A DNA stretch of 50,559 bases from an uncultured Synergistales bacterium. GTDB taxonomy: Bacteria; Synergistota; Synergistia; Synergistales; Aminobacteriaceae. A program made the translations under genes and the position numbers. Numbering within the stretch: position 1 is the stretch's first letter; every line of letters starts with the position of its first letter. The stretch lies in contig CAJODC010000018.1 in assembly GCA_905233215.1 (NCBI GenBank), positions 1 to 50,559 on the forward strand. Reading direction: 5' to 3'. Below the pieces are notes generated by a model. That model saw only the letters and a program-made list of their open reading frames with translations, searched no databases and was not told the DNA's origin. Of the stretch, positions 27,172 to 35,721 are shown piece by piece.

Positions 27172-27946
27172 GAGAGCTTTGAGACAGTTTTCGGCGACAT
27201 CGTTCGCTCTGTTTGAGTGGTGCCCTTTTGCGTGGCGGAGAAAGTACCGTCAAGGGAGGACTCTCGAATGGGAGATGACAGACCGTGAGAATAACGATGA
27301 TGTTGTTGGCGGTGCTGAACTTGGGAGTCTTGTACACTGGATTTTGTCGAAAATAAATTTCAGCGGTGATTACGAGACCGAGATTGATCACTATCTTCAT
27401 GACAAGAACGAAATACTTTCACGCCTGCCCGGTCATATTCGTGATGCTTGGCGAAGGAATGACCGAAACGAGAAGTCTCAAGTCAAAGAATGGCTGATGA
27501 ATTTTATCGAAAGTGAAACGGGAATCATGATGCGTAACACTCAGGGCGTTGAGCGTGAACATCGCTTCAGGATTTCTCTTGACGGAAAAACGGTTCTAGC
27601 CGGAGCTGTTGACGCTGTGATTGATGACATGATTGTTGACTACAAGATCACTGAAGTTAATGACGTACCGCCGGGACTGTATGAGTCTCAAATGGATTTT
27701 TACGCTTACGTTATACACGACATGAAGAAACTTGACCGAGTCAGAACGATTGCGGTATTTCTGAAAGAGAATGAGACAAGAGAGAGAGTCATCACTGATT
27801 TTGAGGGAATACGTGAGAGAATAGCGAGGGCTGCGGAAATGTGTGCGTCAGATTTGGAATCGTCGTACAATGCGAAAACTGAACACTGCGGATTATGTCC
27901 GTTCAAGAAAGGCTGTGTGAAGAATGCAGGAACAATTCAAGAGTGA
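27119..27946 (+). CDS. PD-(D/E)XK nuclease, RecB/AddB C-terminal type
   Basis: A protein of about 275 residues with the RecB-nuclease motifs: GSLVHWIL (His), AGAVDAVIDDMIVDYKI (catalytic Asp and Lys) and YESQMDFYAYVI. Four cysteines, one in FEWCPFAW and three in HCGLCPFKKGC, fit the Fe-S cluster of AddB/Cas4-type nucleases. Translation starts inside the helicase gene at ATG 27119 or at TTG 27110; the start is uncertain. It presumably supplies the nuclease activity to the helicase. Confidence 0.82.
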   Translation: MMTFPEETLTKLTVQKAERALRQFSATSFALFEWCPFAWRRKYRQGRTLEWEMTDRENNDDVVGGAELGSLVHWILSKINFSGDYETEIDHYLHDKNEILSRLPGHIRDAWRRNDRNEKSQVKEWLMNFIESETGIMMRNTQGVEREHRFRISLDGKTVLAGAVDAVIDDMIVDYKITEVNDVPPGLYESQMDFYAYVIHDMKKLDRVRTIAVFLKENETRERVITDFEGIRERIARAAEMCASDLESSYNAKTEHCGLCPFKKGCVKNAGTIQE

Positions 27947-28685
27947 ACAGCACAAAGAGTTACACAAGGAACTTCATCGGGAATTTTACCTGACCTGTGA
28001 ACAGTACTATATATTTGAGCTTCTTGCTGTTGCCGGAGGAATGATGGGACTTTACACGTACAGTTTGAGGGGGCAGGTTTTCTGCAACGCTCAGACTGGA
28101 AATATTGTGAAGATGGCGGCTGCTGTAGGCTGGGGAAGATATGGAGTTGCTTTTTACTATATTATTCCGTTTTTCGCATACATAGCCGGGACGATATTGT
28201 CGGAAATTCTGCCTCAAAAAGTCAGGCAGGCAAAGTTCATCAGATGGGACACTCTTTTAGTCGGCATTGAGATTGTTACACTGTTTATTGTGGGGTTTAT
28301 ACCGTTTACATGGCCGGATCAAATTGTGCAGGTGATAATATGCTTTTTGTGTTCGATGCAGTTCAACACGTTCCGTCAAGCTGAAGGTGTGCCAATGGCG
28401 ACAACGTTTGTTACGAATCATGTCAGGCAGATCGGGATAAGCATAGCGAGGATCATCAAGCATCATGAGCAGGAAGCCGAAGCCCGTGCGAAGATGGCCA
28501 AGCACGCGAAGATAATACTTGCGTTTTTCGGGGGCGGAGCGACTGTTACGGCACTTGCGCCGATGATGAGACAGTACACTATATGGCTGGCGATAATCCC
28601 ATTGAGCGCGTGTTTCTGTGTCATGCTGCATTCGGATTTAGTGTACGAGAAAGCCATGTTGAATTTGACTCCTCACGGGCATTAA
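27924..28685 (+). CDS. DUF1275/YoaK-family membrane protein
   Basis: A 253-residue protein with about six membrane helices and the family phrase NAQTGNIVK near 50-58, later MQFNTFRQAEGVPMATTFVT. Members are uncharacterised membrane proteins. Its ATG lies inside the end of the nuclease gene (23-base overlap), so it is translated from the same message. Confidence 0.85.
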   Translation: MQEQFKSEQHKELHKELHREFYLTCEQYYIFELLAVAGGMMGLYTYSLRGQVFCNAQTGNIVKMAAAVGWGRYGVAFYYIIPFFAYIAGTILSEILPQKVRQAKFIRWDTLLVGIEIVTLFIVGFIPFTWPDQIVQVIICFLCSMQFNTFRQAEGVPMATTFVTNHVRQIGISIARIIKHHEQEAEARAKMAKHAKIILAFFGGGATVTALAPMMRQYTIWLAIIPLSACFCVMLHSDLVYEKAMLNLTPHGH

Positions 28686-28714
28686 CAGACCGGGTATTTT
28701 CGCCCGGCCTGCTA

Positions 28715-29062
28715 TCATGCGCCTATTGCATTAAGTTTTTCTTCGACAGTATCGTTTATGAAATTGTTGACAGTTTGATCGTGTGTCATTGCGTAGATTG
28801 CGATTCGTCTGTGTGTATCAGGCTTTTTGAAGTGAATGTTTAATCTGTCATTGAAAGCGGCTTCAGGTTCGTAACCTTCTTCTGCGCACGAGGCAAGATA
28901 GTCATCGACAGCACCGTGAAAATCGTCTAGAAGTTCCTGTACTGATGTACCCTCGTAGGAGATTAAGGAACGAATGCCCTGTACTTTGCCGAATAAGATG
29001 CCATCGTTTTCGGAGAACTCTACGCTGCCCACGTAGCCTTTATACTGCATGATGTTATTCAC
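28715..29062 (-). CDS. hicB: HicB-family antitoxin
   Basis: A 115-residue protein. YVGSVEFSENDGILFGKVQG, ISYEGTSVQELLDDFHGAVDDY and a C-terminal segment like a ribbon-helix-helix are typical of this HicB subtype. The GTG start overlaps the TGA of hicA by four bases and is preceded by GAGGAGGAGG; an ATG four codons later is an alternative. It should bind a HicA toxin, but its own hicA contains a stop codon. Confidence 0.9.
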   Translation of the reverse strand: MNNIMQYKGYVGSVEFSENDGILFGKVQGIRSLISYEGTSVQELLDDFHGAVDDYLASCAEEGYEPEAAFNDRLNIHFKKPDTHRRIAIYAMTHDQTVNNFINDTVEEKLNAIGA

Positions 29063-29316
29063 AGCAACCCCTCCTCCTCTAAATGCTGAATTAGCTGCTT
29101 AATTTGGTACTCTAGAAGTTCTTTACGCTGATGAGGCTTGTGCAGTAAAATTTTCGTCTTTTACTGCTCGCTTTTGAACATGACTCTTGAAGCGCTGGTT
29201 TTCCCTTTGTTGCTGCGGTAATAAGTGAAATACCCCAGTAATGTTTCGGCCTCGTCAAAAGTGAAAGTTTTCGGAGATGATTTCAGTTTGGCAATGAGCT
29301 TCTCTTTTTGACCCAA
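29059..29316 (-). pseudogene. hicA: HicA toxin with internal stop codon
   Basis: An 85-codon frame starts at TTG 29316 behind AAGAAGG and ends at TGA 29061. Codon 52 is TAA (29161-29163). The first 51 residues end SRVMFKSEQ; the following 33 continue in the same frame with LLHKPHQRKELLEYQIKQLI, the diagnostic HicA tail. No other damage is seen. The known HicA fold needs both parts, so free 51-residue product should be inactive. A -10-like TATACT sits 25 bases upstream. Confidence 0.88.
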
Positions 29317-29340
29317 TCGAATCGCCTTCTTTGAAAATGT

Positions 29341-29346
29341 AGTATA
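29341..29346 (-). promoter_or_regulatory. -10 box of the hicAB operon
   Basis: TATACT on the minus strand, 25 bases before the hicA start; a -35 match is weak. Confidence 0.4.
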
Positions 29347-29397
29347 ACATATTCTTCACACGCTCTGCTAATCACTTACCTAAAGCCTTCACAGCGT

Positions 29398-29403
29398 TAT
29401 AAT
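29398..29403 (+). promoter_or_regulatory. -10 box of the DEAD-box helicase
   Basis: TATAAT 41 bases before the TTG start; it faces the hicAB promoter in the divergent gap. A -35 box is not clear. Confidence 0.4.
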
Positions 29404-29443
29404 ATCCAGATAAACATAAATATTTTGGAGGAAAAATATTATT

Positions 29444-31051
29444 TTGGATTTCAAAAGCTACGGCCTCAGAAAAGAATTACTCTCCGCACTCGATCATCAC
29501 GGCTTCTCATCTCCTATGGAAGTTCAAGACCGTGTACTCTCCGAAGACTGGAACCATGACTTAATCGTCCGGGCAAAAACAGGGTCAGGAAAAACATTAG
29601 CGTTCCTTCTGCCGTTGATGCAGGAGATGAAAATCGGCGAGCGTAACCCGCAAGTGTTAATCCTCGCGCCCACAAGAGAACTCGCCCAGCAGACAGCGGA
29701 CGAAGCGGAATATCTCGGCAAATTCCTCAAAATATCATGCGCCTCATTAGTCGGAGGAATGGACATCGTACCGCAGTTGAAAGCCCTCAAGCACGGAGCA
29801 GCCATAATAGCAGGCACGCCCGGAAGAGTCCGAGACCACATTCAGCGTGGCAGTTTCGCCACCGATGACATTCACAGCGTTGTTCTTGACGAAGGCGACT
29901 TGATGCTTGACATGGGATTCCGTGAGGAACTTGAAGCTATACTCGATGCTTTGCCCAGCGGTAGACGATGGCTATTTTCAGCGACAATGCCACCGGAAGT
30001 CCGTGAACTTGCCGAACGTTATCTCGATGAGCCTATAATGCTAGCCGTTAATGACGAAGGCGAACAGCATGGCGATATTACTCACAGGGTCTACAGGATT
30101 CCATCGCAGAAAAGGTTTGAGGGACTTGTTGACATTCTCTTATGGGAACACCCTTCGAGGAGTCTTGTTTTCTGTCACACAAAAATGGAATCAATCGAAA
30201 TCGCTCAGAGGCTTCAAGATCACAGCTTCAGCGCGGCAGCCTTGCAGGGCGATATGACTCAGGGCGAAAGAAACGCAGTACTTGCCTCGTTCAAATCGGG
30301 GTCAGTGCCTTGTCTCGTTGCAACTAACGTGGCAGCAAGAGGACTTGACATTGAAGGAGTGAGCCACGTCATACAGCTAGGACTTCCTGACGACAGGGAG
30401 ACATTCATTCACCGTTCAGGAAGGACAGGGCGAGCAGGTCATGAAGGTGTCAACATAGTGTTACTGGCACCGCCTGAAATCGGACGCTTCAGAGAGATGT
30501 TGAGAGGGACGAACATAAAAACCGAATGGCTTGACATTCCCGGCATCGACAAGATACGTTCAGCATGGAGGGATTCAGCGGAACAGGATATTTTTTCGGC
30601 ACCTGTTGACGCTGATTACTCGGAGTGCGTGAAGTGGGCTAATGACCTGATGACACGGGCTGAACCGAAAGTGATAATCGCAAAACTTCTCTCGGTCTTG
30701 AGCACACGCAACAAAGGCTACGCCCTCGACCGTGAATTACAGCGTGAACAGGAACGTCGAAACAAAAAGCCCTCAAAGCGTCCAATGCCCCAACCGAAAA
30801 CGTCAAAGCCTAAAGGAGCGTTCAAAAGTTTCAAGAGCATTCAAGCTCAAGATGTCGGCCATGTACTGAACGCTATGTGCCGTGCGCTGAAGGTTGAACG
30901 TTCAGAAGTCGGAGCAATAAGGCTCAAGGACAATCACGTTATCGTTGAGTTAATGCCTCTTGCTGTGTCGAGACTTGAACAGGGAGCGGCGGGTCTGTCA
31001 AAATTCGGATTATTCCCTGATGAGGAAGGAAGAAGACGGAGCAGACGTTGA
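29444..31051 (+). CDS. DEAD-box RNA helicase (DEGD variant)
   Basis: A 535-residue SF2 helicase. Motifs: AKTGSGKT near 44-51, PTRELAQQ, GTPGR, motif II VLDEGD near 147-152 (Gly in place of the usual Ala), SATMP, ARGLD and HRSGRTGRAG. A basic Lys/Pro linker and a C-terminal RNA-binding-like domain (about 465-520) follow, as in DeaD/DbpA proteins. It probably helps ribosome assembly or mRNA turnover. TTG start with GGAGG 12 bases upstream. Confidence 0.88.
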   Translation: MDFKSYGLRKELLSALDHHGFSSPMEVQDRVLSEDWNHDLIVRAKTGSGKTLAFLLPLMQEMKIGERNPQVLILAPTRELAQQTADEAEYLGKFLKISCASLVGGMDIVPQLKALKHGAAIIAGTPGRVRDHIQRGSFATDDIHSVVLDEGDLMLDMGFREELEAILDALPSGRRWLFSATMPPEVRELAERYLDEPIMLAVNDEGEQHGDITHRVYRIPSQKRFEGLVDILLWEHPSRSLVFCHTKMESIEIAQRLQDHSFSAAALQGDMTQGERNAVLASFKSGSVPCLVATNVAARGLDIEGVSHVIQLGLPDDRETFIHRSGRTGRAGHEGVNIVLLAPPEIGRFREMLRGTNIKTEWLDIPGIDKIRSAWRDSAEQDIFSAPVDADYSECVKWANDLMTRAEPKVIIAKLLSVLSTRNKGYALDRELQREQERRNKKPSKRPMPQPKTSKPKGAFKSFKSIQAQDVGHVLNAMCRALKVERSEVGAIRLKDNHVIVELMPLAVSRLEQGAAGLSKFGLFPDEEGRRRSRR

Positions 31052-31184
31052 CGCGGGACTAGCAGTTTTCTAACCACCGTCAAAAATTTTCACTTGGTGG
31101 AAAATAATTTTGCCTCTGCTTGCTTAAAGTATGGATTATCGTGTTATCATCATCGCAATCAATTTCAACGAGGGGGAAACAGTA

Positions 31185-32315
31185 ATGTCATACTTAGGCG
31201 AAGAGATCGGCAAATTAGGTTTCGGGTTAATGCGTCTTCCGAGAGTTGCAGGCTCTGATGACGTTATCGACATTGAGCAGACAAAACAAATGGTTGATGA
31301 GTTCTTAGCGGCTGGCTTCACGTATTTTGATACGGCTTGGGCTTATCCAGGAAGTGAGGACGCTGTACGTAAAGCACTCGTGGAACGTTACCCGAGAGAG
31401 AAATTTCAGCTAGCGACAAAAAACGCAGCGTGGATTAAATGCGCGTCAAAAGAAGACGCAATCGCTCAATACACAACTTCACTCAAGCAGACCGGAGCAG
31501 GCTACTTTGATTTTTACCTTCTTCACAATTTGGGCGATGCTAGGACCAAACCTTTTGAGGAGTTCGGATTGTGGGATTATTTTCTCGGTGAAAAGGAAAA
31601 AGGCAGCATCAAACACTTGGGCTTCTCGTTCCATTCAACGCCAGAACAGCTCGAAGAGATTCTCAACAAGCACCCTGAAGCGGAGTTCGTACAGCTTCAG
31701 ATAAATTACGCTGACTGGGAGAGCCACGCTATACAGTCCCGAAGGTGCTACGAGGTCGCAAGAAAGCATAACAAGCCCGTCATCATCATGGAACCCGTCA
31801 AGGGCGGAAATCTTGCCACGCCTCCTGAGTCGGTCGCAAAAATCTTCAAGGATTACGACCCTGACGCTTCATGCGCTTCATGGGCGTTGAGATTCGCCGC
31901 GGACCTCGAAGGAGTCATCACCGTTCTTTCGGGAATGTCGAACATTGAGCAGATGAGGGATAACCTTTCGTTCATGAAGGGCTTTACACACCTGACTGAC
32001 GAACAAAAAGAAGTCATCAGGAAGGCAGGCGAGGAGTTAGCACGCGTTCCGATTATTCCGTGTACGACATGCAACTACTGCGCCAAAGTCTGTCCGATGG
32101 ACATCGGTATATCAGGCTCATTCGGTGCGCTCAACATGTACACGCTTTACGGGAATTACGAGCTTGCTCAGGGCCGTCATGACTGGGACGTTAAAGGGCA
32201 GGGACACAAGACCGCTGACGAGTGCATAAAGTGCGGAGCATGTGAGTCGGCCTGTCCTCAACACATTGAGATTCGCAAAGAACTTGAGAGAGTCGCTGAG
32301 ACCTTCAAATTGTAA
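31185..32315 (+). CDS. Aldo/keto reductase with C-terminal ferredoxin motifs
   Basis: A 376-residue protein. The aldo/keto reductase barrel has GFGLMRLP at the start, FDTAWAYPGSE (catalytic Asp/Tyr) and LHNLG. Two 4Fe-4S motifs lie near the end: CTTCNYCAKVCP and CIKCGACESACP. This fusion is common in anaerobes, where electrons may come from ferredoxin. AGGGGG before the ATG decides the start. Confidence 0.88.
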   Translation: MSYLGEEIGKLGFGLMRLPRVAGSDDVIDIEQTKQMVDEFLAAGFTYFDTAWAYPGSEDAVRKALVERYPREKFQLATKNAAWIKCASKEDAIAQYTTSLKQTGAGYFDFYLLHNLGDARTKPFEEFGLWDYFLGEKEKGSIKHLGFSFHSTPEQLEEILNKHPEAEFVQLQINYADWESHAIQSRRCYEVARKHNKPVIIMEPVKGGNLATPPESVAKIFKDYDPDASCASWALRFAADLEGVITVLSGMSNIEQMRDNLSFMKGFTHLTDEQKEVIRKAGEELARVPIIPCTTCNYCAKVCPMDIGISGSFGALNMYTLYGNYELAQGRHDWDVKGQGHKTADECIKCGACESACPQHIEIRKELERVAETFKL

Positions 32316-32321
32316 CAAAAA

Positions 32322-32360
32322 AACAGCCTCCGAAAATTTTGGGGGCTGTTCTGTTTTTTT
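32322..32360 (+). terminator. Terminator between convergent genes
   Basis: AACAGCCTCC pairs with GGGGGCTGTT (10 bp, one G-U), followed after two bases by GTTTTTTT. An A run on the left makes it usable from both strands, serving the reductase gene and the ABC transporter genes. Confidence 0.85.
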
Positions 32361-32366
32361 ACTGTC

Positions 32367-33424
32367 TTACTTCTCCAAGTCGTCAACAAGTACCTTCGTC
32401 AACGCAGGGTCAAACGTCAATGAAACTTTCTCGCCTTCGTCCCAGATTTTTTTGACATCAGGGTTATCAATCTGTACGAGAACGTTGCCCAAGTCCGTTT
32501 TAACCCAAGTCTCTACGCTGTTGCCGAGATAGATATTCGCCGTAACAACTCCGTCTTCAACACCCTTTCCCGGTTCACCGACAGAAAGCGACTCAGGTCT
32601 GGCCATGACCAACGCTTTGTCGCCAGCCTTGAGGGATTTCGCCCATCTCGGAGCGGTGAAAGTCCTTTCACTTCGCACGGGAAGAATGCCACCTTCCCAA
32701 CAAAGCCCGCAACAAATGTGTCAACTGGATCCCTATAGATGTCGCTCGGCGTTCCTATCTGGATAATGTGTCCGAGCTTCATCACTATGATTCTGTCAGA
32801 CAAGCTCATAGCTTCCACCCGGTCGTGAGTAACATACATGGCCGTTATTCCGAGCGATTTCTGTAACCGCCGAATTTCTACTCTCATCTGTTCACGGAGC
32901 AGTGCGTCCAAGTTCGACAAAGGCTCATCGAGTAACAGCACTGACGGTTCAACAATCAGGCTTCTTGCGAGGGCGACTCTCTGCTGCTGTCCTCCTGAAA
33001 GTCTTGAGGGCGGACGTTTCCCCATTTGTCCAAGCCCTACCATTTCGAGAAATTTTTGAACCTTTGTGTCGATTTCGTTCTGAGGAATTTTTCGGAGCTT
33101 CAGACCGTAACCGACATTCTCGGCAACGTTCATGTGAGGGAATAGTCCGTAGCTCTGGAATACCATCGCTGTGTCCCGCTTGTTGGGGGGCGTGTTCGTA
33201 ACGTCATTATCCCCGATCATGATTTTTCCTGACGTTGGCTGTTCAAATCCTGACAGCATTCGCAGAATCGTTGACTTTCCACAGCCTGAAGGACCGAGAA
33301 GCGTTACCAGTTCACCGGGCTCAAGCCTGAATGATACTCCCGCAACTGCTGCTACGTCCTGCCCTGACTGTGGATCACGGAATATCTTTTTTATGTTGTC
33401 AAATGTTACTGACTTACTCGCCAA
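32367..33424 (-). pseudogene. Iron-type ABC transporter ATPase, frameshifted
   Basis: The first frame (32513-33424) encodes a complete nucleotide-binding domain: Walker A GPSGCGKST near 41-49, Q-loop VFQSYGLF, signature LSGGQQQR, Walker B LLLDEP and H-loop THD. After GFVGKVAFFP (about 32690) it loses homology. The C-terminal TOBE-type part continues in a second frame to 32367 (RTFTAPRWAKSLKAG, then VMARPE). At least one base was lost or gained, possibly with a small deletion. The ATPase core may still be made and work without its regulatory tail, so loss of transport is not certain. ATG start at 33424. Confidence 0.82.
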
Positions 33425-33445
33425 TTTCTTTTTCTCCCTTCTTCA

Positions 33446-35650
33446 TCACGTTACATTCTTTGTGAGGTTGCTGTTCTCACGCACCACAAGCCGCATTATT
33501 CCGAACGCTCCGAATACGATTATGATTAACACCGTTGACAGTACGCTGGCAAGTCCGAACCTGAGATTTTCCGAGAAGTTGTAGATTAAAACGGTTATGT
33601 GATACCACCGAGCTGAAATCAGGAAGATTACCGCGCTAACCGCCGTCATCGAACGAACAAAAGTATATGACAGGCTCGAAAGGAATGCAGGTCTCACCAA
33701 CGGTAACACTATCGTTCTGAACACTGTAGCCTGATCCGCTCCCAAGTCCGTAGCGGCTTCCTCTATTGACGGGTCAATCTGTCTCAATGACGCTATACCG
33801 CCCTCAATGCCTACAGGAAGTTCACGTATAACGTAATTGATGATGATTATCGCAGCTGTTCCGACGAGAATTATCGGTGCATGGTTGAACGCTAGAATAT
33901 AGCTGATTCCGAGAAGAGTTCCGGGAAGTGCGAACGGTGTCATCAGTAACATCTCAAGAAGTTTTTTGCCGTGAAATTTTCTGCGGACTATCAACAGTGC
34001 TGCTATCATTGCGATAATTCCGGCGATTGGCGTTGCTATTGCAGCGAGCGTTACAGTGTCGAACAGAGCGTCAGTCGAACGTGTTATAGCTTCCGTGATG
34101 TTCTCAAGGCTGAACGTGTAATCAATTCCCCAGTTCTTGACGAAACAGCCAGCGAATATCGTACCGTACAGCATGATCAGGAAAATGATTATCGCAAAGA
34201 TTATCCCCGTCAAAATCCTTCTCACTATCGGTGTCGTAAGCTCTGTGATTCTTCCTGAAGGTTTGCCGGTTACAGTAACATAAGAACGTTTCGCCACCCA
34301 GAATCTTTGAGCTAGGAAGGCCGTTAATGTCGGCAGGAGCAACAATATCGACAATGCCGCGCCGTGTCCGAGTCTGTTCATGCCTGTAACCTCGATGTAG
34401 GACTCAAGCGACAAAACTTTCAGGTCTCCAGCGAGTAACAGAGGGTTGGCGAAATCGGCCAATGATGTTGTGAACACCAAGAGCCACGCGCTTAATATGC
34501 CCGGTATGGCGAGTGGGAATGTGATTTTGCTGAACGTCTGGAAACGGCTCGCAGACAAATTCAATGACGCTTCCTCAAATGTTGAGTCAATCGCCTGCAA
34601 GACTCCCCCAAGTGTCAAGAAAGCGATCGGAAACATTCCCATTGTCTGAACGAGAACGAGTCCCGGCAATCCGTAAATCGAGAAGTCCAAGCCGATAACT
34701 CTCAGCCATCGTGTAATCAGTCCGTTGTTGCCGAAAAGGAGAATGATTGAGAGCGTCAACGAGAATGGAGGCGATATTACCGGCAGTACGCCCATTGTTG
34801 AGATTAACTTCTTGCAGGGAGCGTTTGTTCTTGAGACAACGAAAGCGAAAAGGAAGCCTACAATCGTTGAGAATGTTGCCGTCCAACAGCCGAGTTTGAG
34901 ACTTCCCCATAACGCTGACATGTAGCCTTCTGATTGTAGTATCGTCTTCCATGTTGAGAGAGAAAATTTCCCGTTCTCAAGGAATGACAGCCTCAAAGCC
35001 TCGAACAATGGGTAAGCTACAAAAATCAGCGTCATCAGGAACAGTCCGGCAAGAGCGAAACCGACAATAGGATCTCTGCTCATCATGAGCTGCCAAATGA
35101 CTACAGCGAAAAGCACGAATGCGCAGAAAAACAGAGTGTTCATCATTCTCATGAAGTTCTGTTCTCCGTCAGTGCTGAATGAGAACACCAACGCCCCTTC
35201 AACATCGTGTGTCTTCATGTCGATTGCTGGAGCGAAGAATAGAGCTTGTTCTTCATTTTTGCCGACAGTCCAGTTGTGTGAACTCTTGTAGATTTCCTCG
35301 TAGGCTGCATTGTCGAAACCTTTTGCGAACTCAGGGTCAAGAGCGTTTTCCGACACTAACGATGAAAGCTCGCTGTCTCCTTGAGGTGTTGACGTGAGCT
35401 TTTCGCCTGGCATGGGCAGTTCAGGAACGAACGCGACACGATAAGTTGACGTTTCAGCTTCGAGTCTCTTGAGCCACTCGATGACTTCCTCATTGCCCGA
35501 AGGATAACCGGCTGCTACTGTCTCAACTGTACGACGCTGAGACGCTCCCGTCTGCTTCATGAACTCATCGCTGACACTGGAATATATCCAGTAACCGACA
35601 AGCACAACAAACAGAAGCGTAACGATGAAGTTGATTATCTTCTTGTTCAC
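33446..35650 (-). CDS. Iron-type ABC transporter permease, two fused halves
   Basis: A 734-residue protein. After one membrane helix near the N-terminus comes an extra-cytoplasmic domain of about 140 residues (rich in Glu and Thr, no motif recognised), another helix pair, and two binding-protein-dependent permease domains, each with an EAA-type loop (EEASLNLSASRFQTF and EEAATDLGADQATVF). It is FbpB-like but longer at the N-terminus. GTG start is chosen because AAAGGAGG lies seven bases upstream; an earlier TTG is part of that site. It lies between the ATPase and the binding protein. Confidence 0.85.
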   Translation of the reverse strand: MNKKIINFIVTLLFVVLVGYWIYSSVSDEFMKQTGASQRRTVETVAAGYPSGNEEVIEWLKRLEAETSTYRVAFVPELPMPGEKLTSTPQGDSELSSLVSENALDPEFAKGFDNAAYEEIYKSSHNWTVGKNEEQALFFAPAIDMKTHDVEGALVFSFSTDGEQNFMRMMNTLFFCAFVLFAVVIWQLMMSRDPIVGFALAGLFLMTLIFVAYPLFEALRLSFLENGKFSLSTWKTILQSEGYMSALWGSLKLGCWTATFSTIVGFLFAFVVSRTNAPCKKLISTMGVLPVISPPFSLTLSIILLFGNNGLITRWLRVIGLDFSIYGLPGLVLVQTMGMFPIAFLTLGGVLQAIDSTFEEASLNLSASRFQTFSKITFPLAIPGILSAWLLVFTTSLADFANPLLLAGDLKVLSLESYIEVTGMNRLGHGAALSILLLLPTLTAFLAQRFWVAKRSYVTVTGKPSGRITELTTPIVRRILTGIIFAIIIFLIMLYGTIFAGCFVKNWGIDYTFSLENITEAITRSTDALFDTVTLAAIATPIAGIIAMIAALLIVRRKFHGKKLLEMLLMTPFALPGTLLGISYILAFNHAPIILVGTAAIIIINYVIRELPVGIEGGIASLRQIDPSIEEAATDLGADQATVFRTIVLPLVRPAFLSSLSYTFVRSMTAVSAVIFLISARWYHITVLIYNFSENLRFGLASVLSTVLIIIVFGAFGIMRLVVRENSNLTKNVT

Positions 35651-35678
35651 ATTTTTTCCTCCTTTACGCAAAAATACA

Positions 35679-35707
35679 GCCTCCCATGACTCAGCATCAC
35701 AGGAGGC
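35679..35707 (-). terminator. Hairpin between binding protein and permease genes
   Basis: GCCTCC and GGAGGC (35679-35684, 35702-35707) pair, followed on the minus strand by TGTATTTTT. It probably lowers permease expression relative to the binding protein. Confidence 0.5.
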
Positions 35708-35721
35708 AGAATGTCATCTCG

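Noticed and set aside
28690-28714. Terminator after the DUF1275 gene
   Set aside because: Only a four-base CGGG/CCCG stem and no T run.
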